NCBI RefSeq assembly: GCF_000012365.1
Contig: NC_007651.1
Coordinates: 310,001 to 374,000 of the forward strand
From: Burkholderia thailandensis E264
GTDB lineage: Bacteria > Pseudomonadota > Gammaproteobacteria > Burkholderiales > Burkholderiaceae
Length of the DNA stretch: 64,000 bases
Reading direction: 5' to 3'
Shown: positions 63,545 to 64,000 of the stretch, piece by piece
Position numbering within the stretch: the first letter of the stretch is position 1
Layout of the letters: every line of letters starts with the position of its first letter
The notes under the pieces: model-generated
What the model saw: only the letters and a program-made list of their open reading frames with translations
Database searches by the model: none
What the model was told of the DNA's origin: nothing
Program-made: the position numbers and the translations under genes

Positions 63545-64000
63545 TCAGGCGCTCAACTGCGTCGCTTCGGTCGCCGACATCCCGAGCCGCGCGAGCAGCT
63601 TGCGATCCGCTTCGGCGCGCGGATTGCCGGTCGTGAGCAGCACGTCGCCGTAGAACATCGAATTCGCGCCGGCGAGGAAGCACAGCGCCTGCATCGAATC
63701 GTCGAGCTGCTCGCGGCCTGCCGACAAGCGCACCATTGCCTTCGGCATCGTGATGCGCGCGACCGCGATCGTGCGCACGAACTCGAACGGATCGAGCGCT
63801 TGCGCGTTCTCGAGCGGCGTGCCCTCGATCGCGACGAGATTGTTGATCGGCACCGATTCCGGATACGGGTTCATGTTCGCGAGCTGCGCGATGAGGCCTG
63901 CGCGCTCGCGGCGCGATTCGCCCATCCCGATGATCCCGCCGCAGCACACGTTGATGCCCGCGTCGCGCACGCGCTCGAGCGTGTCGAGGCGATCCTGGTA
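63545..64000 (-). CDS. bioB: Biotin synthase, C-terminal part (cut by window edge)
   Basis: The visible 151 residues match Bio[41 protein letters not shown], then [17 protein letters not shown] and [18 protein letters not shown]. BioB inserts sulfur into dethiobiotin using SAM and Fe-S clusters. The radical-SAM CxxxCxxC motif lies beyond the right edge. It converges with cutC. Confidence 0.95.
   Translation of the reverse strand, partial: YQDRLDTLERVRDAGINVCCGGIIGMGESRRERAGLIAQLANMNPYPESVPINNLVAIEGTPLENAQALDPFEFVRTIAVARITMPKAMVRLSAGREQLDDSMQALCFLAGANSMFYGDVLLTTGNPRAEADRKLLARLGMSATEATQLSA

Overview
The window is high-GC (about two thirds G+C), free of rRNA, tRNA, phage and IS signals, and reads as ordinary core chromosome of a Burkholderia of the B. 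pseudomallei complex. The best species clue is the potassium channel at 49342-50364. It matches my memory of B. pseudomallei KirBac1.1 almost throughout (TVGYG filter at residues 110-114, Phe146), but it carries scattered substitutions and a different tail, which suggests a close relative such as B. thailandensis rather than B. pseudomallei itself. This rests on recall, not on a search.

Layout. 1-3.4 kb: a cut LysR regulator, a small conserved protein and argG. 3.7-9 kb: a membrane protein, a Cys-rich secreted protein and a copper block (copZ-like chaperone behind a MerR/CueR-type promoter; P-type ATPase copA; a DUF2933 protein). 9-11.8 kb: a lemA-TPM-TPM operon and a small avidin-family protein. 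11.9-19.5 kb: glmS and glmU, then an SDR-folB-ttcA unit divergent from a MidA-type methyltransferase. 19.7-23.1 kb: a compact sugar operon (LacI regulator, AGE-family isomerase, PfkB kinase), most simply a mannose-to-fructose-6-phosphate route. 23.2-33.7 kb: chemoreceptor, SBF transporter, Gly-rich secreted protein, porin, LysR, nitronate monooxygenase, fluoroacetate-type dehalogenase, Lrp and DMT exporter. 33.9-37.2 kb: a five-gene minus-strand run (VOC, ghrA, HMG-CoA lyase, YbaK, DUF1289). 37.4-46.5 kb: RBBP9-type hydrolase, Tat-exported phospholipase C with a lipoprotein partner, Lrp/azlCD/hydrolase, a DapA-family aldolase and an orphan sulfate-binding protein. 47-57.7 kb: S10 peptidase lipoprotein, EF-hand-like protein, KirBac channel, fused indolepyruvate:ferredoxin oxidoreductase, Na+/H+ antiporter and an EAL phosphodiesterase. 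57.9-64 kb: membrane protein, two tandem alkaline phosphatases, a secreted-protein gene broken by an in-frame amber codon, cutC and the 3' part of bioB.

The strongest unexplained signals are non-coding. Two FNR/ANR-type boxes (TTGA-N6-TCAA) lie back to back between the copper operon and the lemA operon, each about 41 bp from a plausible start site. Two short intergenic units have terminator hairpins with no upstream gene that clearly needs them, and look like small RNAs (33808-33890 and 44907-44966). There is a Pho-box-like array before the phosphatases, and there are several perfect palindromes next to promoters or start codons. Simple-sequence tandem repeats with units of 5 to 10 bp are unusually common in the gaps. 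No defence system, CRISPR array, biosynthetic cluster or mobile element was found.
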